The translations under genes and the position numbers were made by a program. Positions 48,761 to 56,187 of a stretch of 64,000 nt of DNA are shown here, in pieces. Origin of the DNA: Pleionea sediminis (GTDB taxonomy: Bacteria; Pseudomonadota; Gammaproteobacteria; Enterobacterales; Kangiellaceae). The notes beneath the pieces are model-generated. The model made no database searches, was not told the DNA's origin, and saw only the letters and a list, made by a program, of their open reading frames with translations. Numbering within the stretch: position 1 is the stretch's first letter; every line of letters starts with the position of its first letter. The stretch covers positions 1,612,001 to 1,676,000 of the forward strand of contig NZ_SUNB01000001.1 in the NCBI RefSeq assembly GCF_007570825.1, written 5' to 3'.

Positions 48761-49018
48761 ATGAATTACGAATCTATAAATTAAGAATATAAATTATTAA
48801 AGAACAGTTCAGACTTATTTAAAAAAGTCATGAGTTTTAAAGATGAATCGCCAGAAGAACTTTTACCTATTATTAAATAACTAACTGATCATAGAAAACA
48901 GCTTGTTTATAGGGAAGGTTATAAAGTGTTAAAATGTCAGGATGATTCAAGGATAGACCCTGGAAATTATGTCATGGCTGATTATTTCTTTTATGTTACA
49001 ATGTTAAGCCCTCTTTAG
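48761..49018 (+). pseudogene. Decayed 86-codon reading frame with two in-frame stops
   Basis: From an ATG at 48761 a single frame runs to a TAG at 49016-49018. It is interrupted by TAA after seven codons and again after DESPEELLPIIK. The sequence between stops looks like protein (EYKLLKNSSDLFKKVMSF; LTDHRKQLVYREGYKVLK). It ends one base before the next gene. I recognise no family. It may be the relic of a gene that came with the ATPase, or a chance frame in AT-rich DNA. Confidence 0.35.
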
Positions 49019-49019
49019 A

Positions 49020-49493
49020 ATGAATACGAACATTACAGACTATCAAGCTTCTATTTTTTACCGAAAACTCGACAAATACGAAATGACAGTCCAAGACTTC
49101 GTTGATTGGGCATATGCTCAATATGATGACGACGGTGCTTTACCTTGGATAGAACAAGCCGCCTTGTGTTATGACATTGTAGAAGCTAAAGCCATATTAA
49201 CGGATAACTTTCAAATACAATTCGAGCTCGATAAAAGCTATCTTGTCGGCGAGCTCGCTGATAAGCTTGAAAGGAATGAAATATCAGCGTATAAGGCGGT
49301 CTGGCATCTTTTTTATACATTGGATGACTTAGACTGGACGAAAGAAGAAGAAACAGAAATTTATACTATGGAAGACTACTACGGATGGCATAACAATCCT
49401 GATTCAGTCGTAATTCCGAGATTGAAAAAGCTAATTGACCCTTTTAAAAAAAACTATATTGAAAGTACATCATTTCTTAATGTTGATATTTGA
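49020..49493 (+). CDS. Hypothetical acidic protein
   Basis: This 157-residue protein is acidic, rich in aromatic residues and has no signal peptide or transmembrane helix. It reads as mostly helical (DFVDWAYAQYDDDGALPW; WHLFYTLDDLDWTKEEE). The small acidic cytosolic pattern resembles immunity or antitoxin-type proteins, but I recognise no family. The ribosome site before the ATG is weak. It lies next to a decayed frame and an accessory ATPase. Confidence 0.55.
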   Translation: MNTNITDYQASIFYRKLDKYEMTVQDFVDWAYAQYDDDGALPWIEQAALCYDIVEAKAILTDNFQIQFELDKSYLVGELADKLERNEISAYKAVWHLFYTLDDLDWTKEEETEIYTMEDYYGWHNNPDSVVIPRLKKLIDPFKKNYIESTSFLNVDI

Positions 49494-49516
49494 AATCTCG
49501 TCCAAGGCTTAAATTA

Positions 49517-49545
49517 TTGCGGCGCTATTAGTTAAGTGCTATTAT
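49517..49545 (+). promoter_or_regulatory. Probable promoter of the EF-G paralogue leader
   Basis: TTGCGG (49517-49522), a 17-base spacer and TATTAT (49540-49545) make a good sigma-70 match. Transcription would start near 49552, only a few bases before the leader peptide's GAGGAA ribosome site. Confidence 0.55.
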
Positions 49546-49570
49546 CCCGCCAAATTTTGAGGAACAAACT

Positions 49571-49651
49571 ATGAACATCAACGTAAACACAAATAACATT
49601 AAAGCTGAGCGCAACACCGTTTGCGATCGTTCAGCTATTTCTGTGTTTTGA
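49571..49651 (+). CDS. Leader peptide (26 aa) of the EF-G paralogue
   Basis: A short frame from ATG at 49571 to TGA at 49651 has a strong GAGGAA ribosome site 7 bases upstream and a promoter just before it. Its sequence begins MNINVNTNN and ends DRSAISVF; six of 26 residues are asparagine. Directly after the stop come a stem-loop, an alternative pairing partner and a strong rho-independent terminator, in front of the EF-G-like gene. This is the classical layout of ribosome-mediated transcription attenuation. What the ribosome senses is not known. Confidence 0.65.
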   Translation: MNINVNTNNIKAERNTVCDRSAISVF

Positions 49652-49654
49652 TGT

Positions 49655-49682
49655 AAGCCTCAAAAGTGAGGCTTTGGGCCTC
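49655..49682 (+). promoter_or_regulatory. Competing hairpins of the attenuator
   Basis: AAGCCTCA (49655-49662) pairs with TGAGGCTT (49667-49674). The overlapping GAGGC (49668-49672) can instead pair with GCCTC (49678-49682). The two stems exclude each other. A ribosome stalled in or leaving the leader peptide could choose between them and so affect the terminator that follows. Confidence 0.5.
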
Positions 49683-49694
49683 CGAATGAATTTT

Positions 49695-49728
49695 AAAAAC
49701 CCCGGTGGCCTTGCTCCCGGGGTTTTTT
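49695..49728 (+). terminator. Strong rho-independent terminator inside the EF-G paralogue leader
   Basis: AAAAACCCCGG (49695-49705) pairs with CCGGGGTTTTT (49717-49727) around an 11-base loop and merges into a run of six T. It lies about 210 bases before the start of the next gene, with no gene ending nearby except the leader peptide. It should therefore act as an attenuator for the EF-G-like gene. Confidence 0.85.
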
Positions 49729-49758
49729 ATTATTTAAACATTAACATTGGTAACGATT

Positions 49759-49848
49759 ATGAGAACTTTTGACAAATTACTCGACGTAATTTTTCCCGGC
49801 CAGGGAAGGGAGTTCTCGTGCCTTTCTTCTGGTCCTTCGGTTTTTTAA
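49759..49848 (+). other. Second small frame in the leader (29 codons)
   Basis: A frame from ATG at 49759 to TAA at 49848 begins MRTFDKLLDVIF and ends SSGPSVF. Its last three residues are the same as those of the first leader peptide (SVF). It has no clear ribosome binding site, and it overlaps the structured element at 49761-49817, so it may be coincidental. Confidence 0.3.
49761..49817 (+). ncRNA. Possible three-way-junction RNA element upstream of the EF-G paralogue
   Basis: Three stems nest in 57 bases. P1 is GAGAACT (49761-49767) with AGTTCTC (49811-49817). P2 is AATTAC (49775-49780) with GTAATT (49786-49791). P3 is TTCCC (49793-49797) with GGGAA (49803-49807). The closing stem encloses the other two, the shape of a ligand- or protein-binding RNA. 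I know of no named family with this sequence; covariation is needed before it can be accepted. Confidence 0.4.
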
Positions 49849-49940
49849 AACCGCGCTAAAGACGAGTCATCTTTTTGTATTGAATTTATGGAGCAATGCT
49901 CCAGGGCAAACTATTGCCTAAAGAATTAATAGGTGACTTT

Positions 49941-51986
49941 ATGAAACTTCGAAAATTACGAAACATTGGCATCATTGCACACGTTGACGCTGGTAAAACC
50001 ACAGCGACAGAACGCATGCTTTATTTGGCGGGCGCAACTCATAACTTGGGTAATGTGGATGACGGTAATACGACAACCGATTCCAGTGAACAAGAAAAAG
50101 CGAAAGGCATCACCATTAGTAGTGCGTCGGTTGCGGTTCATTGGAACGATCATCAAATCAATATTATTGATACCCCGGGCCATGTGGACTTTCATGTTGA
50201 AGTCCATCGATCGCTTCGCGTTTTAGACGGTGCGGTTGTTGTGTTCGATGCTGTCTCCGGTGTTGAGCCACAAACCGAAGCGAACTGGCGATTGGCGGAT
50301 CAGTATGATGTCCCACGCATTGCGTTGGTTAACAAAATGGATCGTGCGGGTGCCGATTTTGAAAACGTCCTTCGTATGATGGAAGAGCGATTGAATACTC
50401 GGCCTGTTGCGGTGCAATTGCCAATGTTTGACGATCACGAATTTGTCGGCGTCATCGATTTGATCGAAATGAAAGCTATGGTTTGGGAGTCCAATGATAT
50501 TGGGGACTTTAAAGTTATCGATATTCCAGAGTCGTATTGTGATAAGGCAAAAGAGTATCGTGATTTTTTAGAAGAGCAATTAGTTGAGCTTGACGACGAT
50601 ATTATGTTGACCTGGTTTGCGGGCGAATCGTTAGATAACCCTGTTATCCAACAGCTGTTACGCAAAGGGTGTTTGTCGGGTTATTGCGTACCCGTGTTAT
50701 GCGCTTCGGCCTATAAAAACATCGGCATGCAAAGTTTGCTAAATGCGGTAGTGGATTATTTACCAGCACCGCAAGAAAGCGAAACCTACGCCAGGTTAGA
50801 AACCGGCGAAAGTGTCTCGCTTGAGGCGGACTCAGAACAACCCTTTGCGGGTTTGGCGTTTAAAGTGGTTAACGATAAACACGGTACGTTAACTTATGTT
50901 CGTGTCTATCGCGGTACTTTAAAGTCGGGCGATAAAATCGTTAACGCAACGGAAGGTAAATTCGAACGAATCGGTCGTATGGTGTTAATGCAGGCGACGG
51001 CAAGAACACCCATAAGCGAAGTGAGAGCGGGAGACATTGTTGCTATCGTCGGCTTGAAACATACGACAACCGGCCACTCGTTAACGAGTATCGATACACC
51101 GTTATTTATGGAATCGATTGAGGTTCCAAAGACAGTGATCGACCGGGTGATTGAAGCCGACTCGCGAGAGGAAGACAGTAAGTTATCGGATGCGCTTATT
51201 CGATTAACCAAAGAAGATCCGAGTCTTAACGTATCGGTAAACGATTCGGGCCAAACGGTTTTATCGGGCTTGGGTGAATTGCATTTGGAAATCGTTATTG
51301 AACGACTGAAAAGCGAGTTCAATGTCGGGACCAAAACAGGCCAACCTCAGGTGGCCTATCGTGAAACGCTCACCGAGCCTTGCGATGTGGTATATCGCCA
51401 CAAAAAGCAAGACGGTGGCTCCGGACAATTCGCAGTTGTGCACGTATCTTTTGTGCCTATTGAAGACGACGACATTCAGTTTGAAAGCCATGTTGTCGGT
51501 GGTTCAATACCGAAGGAGTTTATCCCCGGTGTTGAAAAAGGCATACGAGAAGCGGCGCAAAATGGCGTCTTAAGCGGTTATCCATGCAGCGGCTTTAAAG
51601 CGATTTTGACCGATGGTGAAACGCACGATAATGATTCGTCATTATTAGCTTTCCAAATTGCGGGAAGAGAAGCGTTTAAACAAGCGAGTCAATCGATGAA
51701 GCCTAAGCTTAAAGAACCGATGATGGCTGTCGAAGTTGTTACACCGATGGATTATGTCGGTGCTTGCATGGGCGATTTGTCACAGCGACGAGGAATCGTC
51801 AGCGGACAAGAATCGAAAGGTAACGCGGTAAGCATTAAAGCTGTTGTTCCGTTATCGACCATGTTTGGCTATATAAGCGACCTCCGATCGATGACCGCAG
51901 GCCGAGCAAGCTTTTCGATGAACTTCGAACGCTACGATATTGTGCCCGACTCGATTCAACGAGAGTTAATCGATCAGAAATCTTAA
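49941..51986 (+). CDS. EF-G-like translational GTPase (EF-G paralogue)
   Basis: The G domain has AHVDAGKTT, DTPGHVDF and NKMD motifs. The switch I block is TTTDSSEQEKAKGITISSA instead of the usual EF-G text, and domains II to V follow with GSGQFAVVHV and GRASFSMNFERYD near the end. About 681 residues. I start it at the ATG at 49941 (RNIGIIAHVDAG follows), which has AGGTGA upstream; an in-frame start at 49896 would add 15 residues unlike the family. No rpsL, rpsG or tufA neighbours are present, so this is unlikely to be the housekeeping fusA. Roles in stress translation, ribosome recycling or antibiotic protection are possible. Confidence 0.88.
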   Translation: MKLRKLRNIGIIAHVDAGKTTATERMLYLAGATHNLGNVDDGNTTTDSSEQEKAKGITISSASVAVHWNDHQINIIDTPGHVDFHVEVHRSLRVLDGAVVVFDAVSGVEPQTEANWRLADQYDVPRIALVNKMDRAGADFENVLRMMEERLNTRPVAVQLPMFDDHEFVGVIDLIEMKAMVWESNDIGDFKVIDIPESYCDKAKEYRDFLEEQLVELDDDIMLTWFAGESLDNPVIQQLLRKGCLSGYCVPVLCASAYKNIGMQSLLNAVVDYLPAPQESETYARLETGESVSLEADSEQPFAGLAFKVVNDKHGTLTYVRVYRGTLKSGDKIVNATEGKFERIGRMVLMQATARTPISEVRAGDIVAIVGLKHTTTGHSLTSIDTPLFMESIEVPKTVIDRVIEADSREEDSKLSDALIRLTKEDPSLNVSVNDSGQTVLSGLGELHLEIVIERLKSEFNVGTKTGQPQVAYRETLTEPCDVVYRHKKQDGGSGQFAVVHVSFVPIEDDDIQFESHVVGGSIPKEFIPGVEKGIREAAQNGVLSGYPCSGFKAILTDGETHDNDSSLLAFQIAGREAFKQASQSMKPKLKEPMMAVEVVTPMDYVGACMGDLSQRRGIVSGQESKGNAVSIKAVVPLSTMFGYISDLRSMTAGRASFSMNFERYDIVPDSIQRELIDQKS

Positions 51987-51995
51987 TCTTGGAGG

Positions 51996-52017
51996 AAAGG
52001 CGGCGAAAGCCGCCTTT
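51996..52017 (+). terminator. Terminator after the EF-G paralogue
   Basis: AAAGGCGGC (51996-52004) pairs with GCCGCCTTT (52009-52017) around a GAAA tetraloop, a few bases after the stop at 51986. The T run is short (three), but the stem is strong. Confidence 0.7.
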
Positions 52018-52030
52018 GTTGCTTAACTGT

Positions 52031-52106
52031 CAAATTACAGCTTATAAGCTGTAATTTGCAAATACAGTCTATAAGCTGTATTGTTAAAAAACAGGCTATT
52101 ACCTGT
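52031..52106. promoter_or_regulatory. Three evenly spaced palindromic operators of hipBA
   Basis: Operator 1 is a perfect 28-base palindrome (52031-52058) with core TACAGCTTATAAGCTGTA. Operator 2 (52061-52082) has arms AATACAG and CTGTATT. Operator 3 (52091-52106) has arms ACAGG and CCTGT. Their centres are 27 bases apart in both steps. The shared pattern is ACAG, eight bases, CTGT. HipB of E. coli also binds several palindromes with an eight-base spacer upstream of its own operon, so autoregulation by the HipB-like protein is likely. Confidence 0.75.
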
Positions 52107-52123
52107 ATTTTTAAGGCAATATT

Positions 52124-52387
52124 ATGAGTTATCCACTGCAAACCCCAGAACAGCTAGCAATTTTGTTAAAAAGTTTCCGTAAAAAGCGGGGTTATACACA
52201 AAAGGCTATCGCTGAAAAGCTTGGTATAAGCCAACAAACCTACCAGCAAATTGAGGCTAAGCCGCAAAATGTGACTTTAGAGAGGTTGTTCAAAGTACTT
52301 CGATTACTAGATGTTAGAGTCGACTTATTGGATGAAATGGGAAGTGCCTCGAAACTAGTTTCTGATCAAGGTAGTGAGCAATGGTAA
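52124..52387 (+). CDS. hipB: HipB-like antitoxin (XRE family)
   Basis: This 87-residue protein has a Cro/C1-type helix-turn-helix (GYTQKAIAEKLGISQQTYQQIE) and a short C-terminal tail (MGSASKLVSDQGSEQW). The family binds the HipA kinase and represses the operon. Three palindromic operators lie directly upstream. It overlaps hipA by seven bases. Confidence 0.88.
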   Translation: MSYPLQTPEQLAILLKSFRKKRGYTQKAIAEKLGISQQTYQQIEAKPQNVTLERLFKVLRLLDVRVDLLDEMGSASKLVSDQGSEQW

Positions 52388-53700
52388 AAGCTCGAAAGCT
52401 TATTGTATGGATGAATGGCCATTCTGTCGGAGAGTGGTCGATTAATCGAGGTCGCGATCGATTTGAATATTATGAAGCTTGGGTTAACAATCCAATAGGT
52501 CGCCCTTTGTCTTTATCTTTGCCTTTTACGCCCAACAACGATGCTTACCAGGGTGATACAGTCGCTAATTACTTTGATAATTTGCTACCCGACCACGACG
52601 ATATTCGCCGGCGTTTGGCGAAAAAGTTGAGAGCAGACTCGACTAAACCGTTTGATTTACTTGCTGAAGCTGGACGAGATTGTGTCGGAGCATTACAACT
52701 TTTACCTGAAGGGCTGGAGCCAGAAAGCTTAAAGTCCATAGAAGGCGAACAATTGAATGAGGCGGACGTTGCAAAATTATTAAGAAATACTTTGTCTGAC
52801 GACACGTTAGGATTAGAAGTCGAAGATGAATTGCGATTATCACTTGCAGGCGCGCAAGAAAAAACAGCTTTACTCTGGCATAAAGATCAATGGTATCGAC
52901 CAACGGGAGCCACACCGACAACGCATATTTTCAAATTACCTTTAGGATTGGTTGCGAACATTCAGGCGGATATGAGTGGGTCGGTTGAAAATGAATGGTT
53001 GTGTTCAAAAATACTGGAAGCATTCGGTCTTCCTGTCGCAAGCTGCGACATCGGACAATTCGAAGATCAAAAAGTACTCATTGTTGAGCGATTTGATCGC
53101 CGACTGTCTTTAGATAAACAATGGATAATGCGTATACCGCAAGAGGATTTCTGTCAGGCATTGGGACATTCTATGCATTTGAAATATGAAAGTGATGGAG
53201 GGCCTGGAATAGAGCAGTGTATGAGAGTTCTCGACAGTTCGTCACAAAGAGCAATTGACCGTGATATATTTTTTAAATCGCAAATAATATTTTATTTACT
53301 ATTTGCAACAGACGGTCATGCAAAAAACTTCTCTATTCAACACATTGATCGTCAAAATTATCTATTGACGCCTCTATACGATGTATTGTCTGTTGCTCCT
53401 ATACTGGGTGAAGGACCCAATCAAATGCGAGCTAAAAAGGCTACAATAGCCATGAGTCTTAAGAGTAAAAATCGACATAAAGTGATTGAGAAAATACAGC
53501 GTCGCCATTTTGTAGCGCAGGCACAGAGAGTTGGTTATTCCGAAGAAGAGGGGAATACGTTAATTGATGACGTTATCAGTAAAGTTGACTCAGTTCTTGA
53601 CCTCGTATCAAATCAATTACCTGATAAATTTCCAAAATATATAGAAGATTCGGTTCTATCATTAATGGCAGAACAAGCGAAAAAACTAATAGTAAAATAA
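52381..53700 (+). CDS. hipA: HipA-like serine/threonine kinase toxin
   Basis: The protein is a full-length HipA (439 aa). The N-terminal subdomain has GEWSINRGRDRFEYYEAW. The ATP-loop region contains LSLAGAQEKTALLW, the catalytic loop is ATDGHAKNFSI, and the metal loop is LTPLYDVLSV. E. coli HipA phosphorylates glutamyl-tRNA synthetase and halts translation; the target here is inferred by family only. All the catalytic blocks are present, so it should be active and restrained by the upstream HipB. Confidence 0.92.
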   Translation: MVKARKLIVWMNGHSVGEWSINRGRDRFEYYEAWVNNPIGRPLSLSLPFTPNNDAYQGDTVANYFDNLLPDHDDIRRRLAKKLRADSTKPFDLLAEAGRDCVGALQLLPEGLEPESLKSIEGEQLNEADVAKLLRNTLSDDTLGLEVEDELRLSLAGAQEKTALLWHKDQWYRPTGATPTTHIFKLPLGLVANIQADMSGSVENEWLCSKILEAFGLPVASCDIGQFEDQKVLIVERFDRRLSLDKQWIMRIPQEDFCQALGHSMHLKYESDGGPGIEQCMRVLDSSSQRAIDRDIFFKSQIIFYLLFATDGHAKNFSIQHIDRQNYLLTPLYDVLSVAPILGEGPNQMRAKKATIAMSLKSKNRHKVIEKIQRRHFVAQAQRVGYSEEEGNTLIDDVISKVDSVLDLVSNQLPDKFPKYIEDSVLSLMAEQAKKLIVK

Positions 53701-53718
53701 ATAAACGTTACATTCGAA

Positions 53719-54603
53719 TTACTTCTTTGAAAGGTCTCGTATATTAATAGATGTTTCTTTCCCACACTCATATTTAATCGAAGCAAAGTAATCGTATTGG
53801 AGGGTATTCTTATTTAAACCATCGAAGCGTTTGGTTCCACTCCCTCCCGCGCAACCACTGACATCATAAGAGACCATTACTTTAAACCCTTCTACAAAAG
53901 GACCCTTTTCGTATGCCTTAAAAATTCTTGGATCGAGATCAAGATGGCTCTGAGCATAACTTCTATTAATAGACACTGGGATCGCTTCGAAGCAACCGTT
54001 GACTTCTACTATAAGATATACATTATACCAACAGTTGGTTGCACTGCATGGATTTGGATTTATGTGCAATTGCAGATCCCATTGATTATTTCCATCGATA
54101 TCGTAACGACTCTCACCACCGCCACTCGTTATAGATATTGAGTCTATCGGTTTGTCATAGTGTGCTGCTTGACTAAAGGCTTTTTTCCAAGGATTAGATA
54201 AGCAGCCGGGCTTATTCTCTTTTTGATTTGTAATGAGTGCCGCTTTTAGCTTTTTAATTCGTTCTTCATACGCCTTTTTGATGCATTCTTTATCATCGCA
54301 TGAATTTCTTGTTTGTAGCCATTCTTGCTTTTTCATCAGGTTGTCAGAGGTGTAATCTCCAAACTCCGCATAAAGTAAATCGTACCAGGCGTATTTATTA
54401 TCTAGCCCTTTCAAGCTGTAAGAATCTTTTTTGCAGATTAAAGTCTCAACACTATTAAGTTTGTCATCACAGCTAAAAGATGGACTCTGCATGCCAGACC
54501 AAGTATCCGATGCTTTTTGTTCCAAACTCAGATTCCTAGATTTTGCAATTGCTGACGCTGAACAGATGAGTATGAATAAATATAGAAATAAAGAGTTCTT
54601 CAT
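53719..54603 (-). CDS. Secreted protein with LprI/DUF1311-like domain
   Basis: A signal peptide (LFLYLFILICSASAIA) is followed by SFSCDDKLNSVETLICKKD and then WLQTRNSCDDKECIKKAYEERI. This cysteine and helix pattern is typical of the LprI N-terminal (DUF1311) domain, some members of which inhibit lysozyme. The remaining ~150 residues are beta-rich with NPCSATNCWYNVYLIVEVNG. At least eight cysteines suggest disulfides. It is convergent with hipA. Confidence 0.75.
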   Translation of the reverse strand: MKNSLFLYLFILICSASAIAKSRNLSLEQKASDTWSGMQSPSFSCDDKLNSVETLICKKDSYSLKGLDNKYAWYDLLYAEFGDYTSDNLMKKQEWLQTRNSCDDKECIKKAYEERIKKLKAALITNQKENKPGCLSNPWKKAFSQAAHYDKPIDSISITSGGGESRYDIDGNNQWDLQLHINPNPCSATNCWYNVYLIVEVNGCFEAIPVSINRSYAQSHLDLDPRIFKAYEKGPFVEGFKVMVSYDVSGCAGGSGTKRFDGLNKNTLQYDYFASIKYECGKETSINIRDLSKK

Positions 54604-54712
54604 GTATACACCAGAAAAAATTCTGTATTAAGACATAAAATACTAGCCTAGTTTAAGCGATCGAACAAAGTTCTAACCCCAATCTCGCTTCTCTTTCGTT
54701 AGGTAAATTATT

Positions 54713-55072
54713 ATGGTGAAGCGAATATTTACTCTTTTATCAATAGCATACTGTTGTGTCAGTTTCTCACAACCACAGATACCTAATCTCGATCTTTTTG
54801 AACTTGGAAATAAACTCGACAATAAGTTGATGAGTGACGTTGTGGAAACCACCAATAATCGATTATTAGAAAGGTTATATTGGCAACCAGAGAAACCGAC
54901 ACTTCGTGAATTCCATTGCGGTGTTCTGTACAATGGCCATGACATGATAATTATGCAAGATAGAAAATTGCCGGATGTCTATTACACGGTGTTAGGAAGC
55001 AAGGATGTTGATACCTGGATTCCTATAAACGGACCGAAAATCACCCATCGATATTTCCAGATCATGTTTTAG
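54713..55072 (+). CDS. Small secreted hypothetical protein
   Basis: A signal peptide (VKRIFTLLSIAYCCVSFS) precedes about 100 residues with no recognised domain, and a single remaining cysteine (EFHCGVLYNG). It starts at an ATG preceded by a weak ribosome site. It is the only plausible reading of this stretch, and no operon partner is evident. Confidence 0.5.
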   Translation: MVKRIFTLLSIAYCCVSFSQPQIPNLDLFELGNKLDNKLMSDVVETTNNRLLERLYWQPEKPTLREFHCGVLYNGHDMIIMQDRKLPDVYYTVLGSKDVDTWIPINGPKITHRYFQIMF

Positions 55073-55404
55073 CACGTCATCCTACTGGCGGGTCAAAGTG
55101 ATACTTATTCATTTATTTTAGCTTTTGGTAACTATGTTTAAATGCCATTTTTGATTCAATAGAATCTTTCTCATTTAATTATCTGAATACATATAGCGTA
55201 TAGCTTTTTTAACTTTAACACTCCGTTCTTCTACTAGAAATTTAAAATCAAAAACACTTTTTTCGAACGCTCGTATACAAGAGTCAGTACTTTCAATACC
55301 AAACGTATCAAATTAATCGACTGAGACAGCAATTGTAGTGACGATCATATGAATGACTTAAGGTTATTTGAAAGTAATATCTTAAAAAATCCTTGTGGTA
55401 AGTC
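55073..55404. other. Intergenic region, nothing recognised
   Basis: This 332-base AT-rich stretch has no plausible coding frame, hairpin with T run, or clear promoter that I can support. Confidence 0.4.
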
Positions 55405-56112
55405 ATGAATAGATACGTATCGGTTCCATTTTTTAAAGTACTTATGACCATGCTCTTTTGCTTGTCCAGTTATGGATGTGCGTTATCTTGGACAAAAGAA
55501 CACAGTGGAAAAGGAGAGTTTGAAGCGGCCAGATCACACGACGTTCATTGGTTGAGTGATAATACTCAAAGCATCTCCGAAATAATTTATGACGAAGTTA
55601 AAGACGAATACCCTAAGTCGCAATATCAGCTGCCAAAACTCACGATAGGTAAAGTTTCGATACCATCTCAAGATAAAGATATGATCTATGAAATAACTCA
55701 AATATTTAACAATGTCTTGAATCAACTGACGACTACAGAACAAGAAAAACCGACATGGATAGTTGATTATGAAATTACTTATCTCAAAGAAAAGCACGAT
55801 GATCTGGGCGTTTTGGCAGACTCTGCAGCGATTGCATACGGTCTCGTGTGCTGGAGAGTCGTTTTTGTTGTTTGTCCCGTTTGGGGCAATGACACTATCG
55901 TTTTTTTGAATGCTACTGTCACTTCCCACGACGGTAAAGTTATTAATTTACAGTCATACGGTGCCGCTGATTTTTTCACTACGTCTAATATCGTTCTATT
56001 AGATAGCGAATTTAAAAATAAGGCGAGAGCTAAAGCGTTGGCTGCGGCTGTTCGTAGTTTTACGTTGCAGTTTGTTGATAGGATTAATAGCGGTATACTA
56101 GAGCAAAAGTAG
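55405..56112 (+). CDS. Hypothetical lipoprotein
   Basis: The signal ends in a lipobox SYGC (acylated Cys25). The mature part has TWIVDYEITYLKEKHDDLG and a hydrophobic stretch (about 150-170: VCWRVVFVVCPVWG) that may be a hairpin. The C-terminal half ends with an amphipathic helix (ALAAAVRSFTLQFVDRI). No family is recognised. The next gene starts 75 bases later. Confidence 0.6.
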   Translation: MNRYVSVPFFKVLMTMLFCLSSYGCALSWTKEHSGKGEFEAARSHDVHWLSDNTQSISEIIYDEVKDEYPKSQYQLPKLTIGKVSIPSQDKDMIYEITQIFNNVLNQLTTTEQEKPTWIVDYEITYLKEKHDDLGVLADSAAIAYGLVCWRVVFVVCPVWGNDTIVFLNATVTSHDGKVINLQSYGAADFFTTSNIVLLDSEFKNKARAKALAAAVRSFTLQFVDRINSGILEQK

Positions 56113-56187
56113 GAAGCTCTAAATTGTAAGTACCTATTTAACGGAAAACCGATAGATTAAGACAAGCACATTAAAATACCTGGCATT

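Noticed and set aside
52031-52106. Palindromes considered as a CRISPR-like or REP array
   Set aside because: There are only three copies of differing symmetry with no uniform spacer, directly upstream of a HipB-type repressor gene, so operators explain them better.
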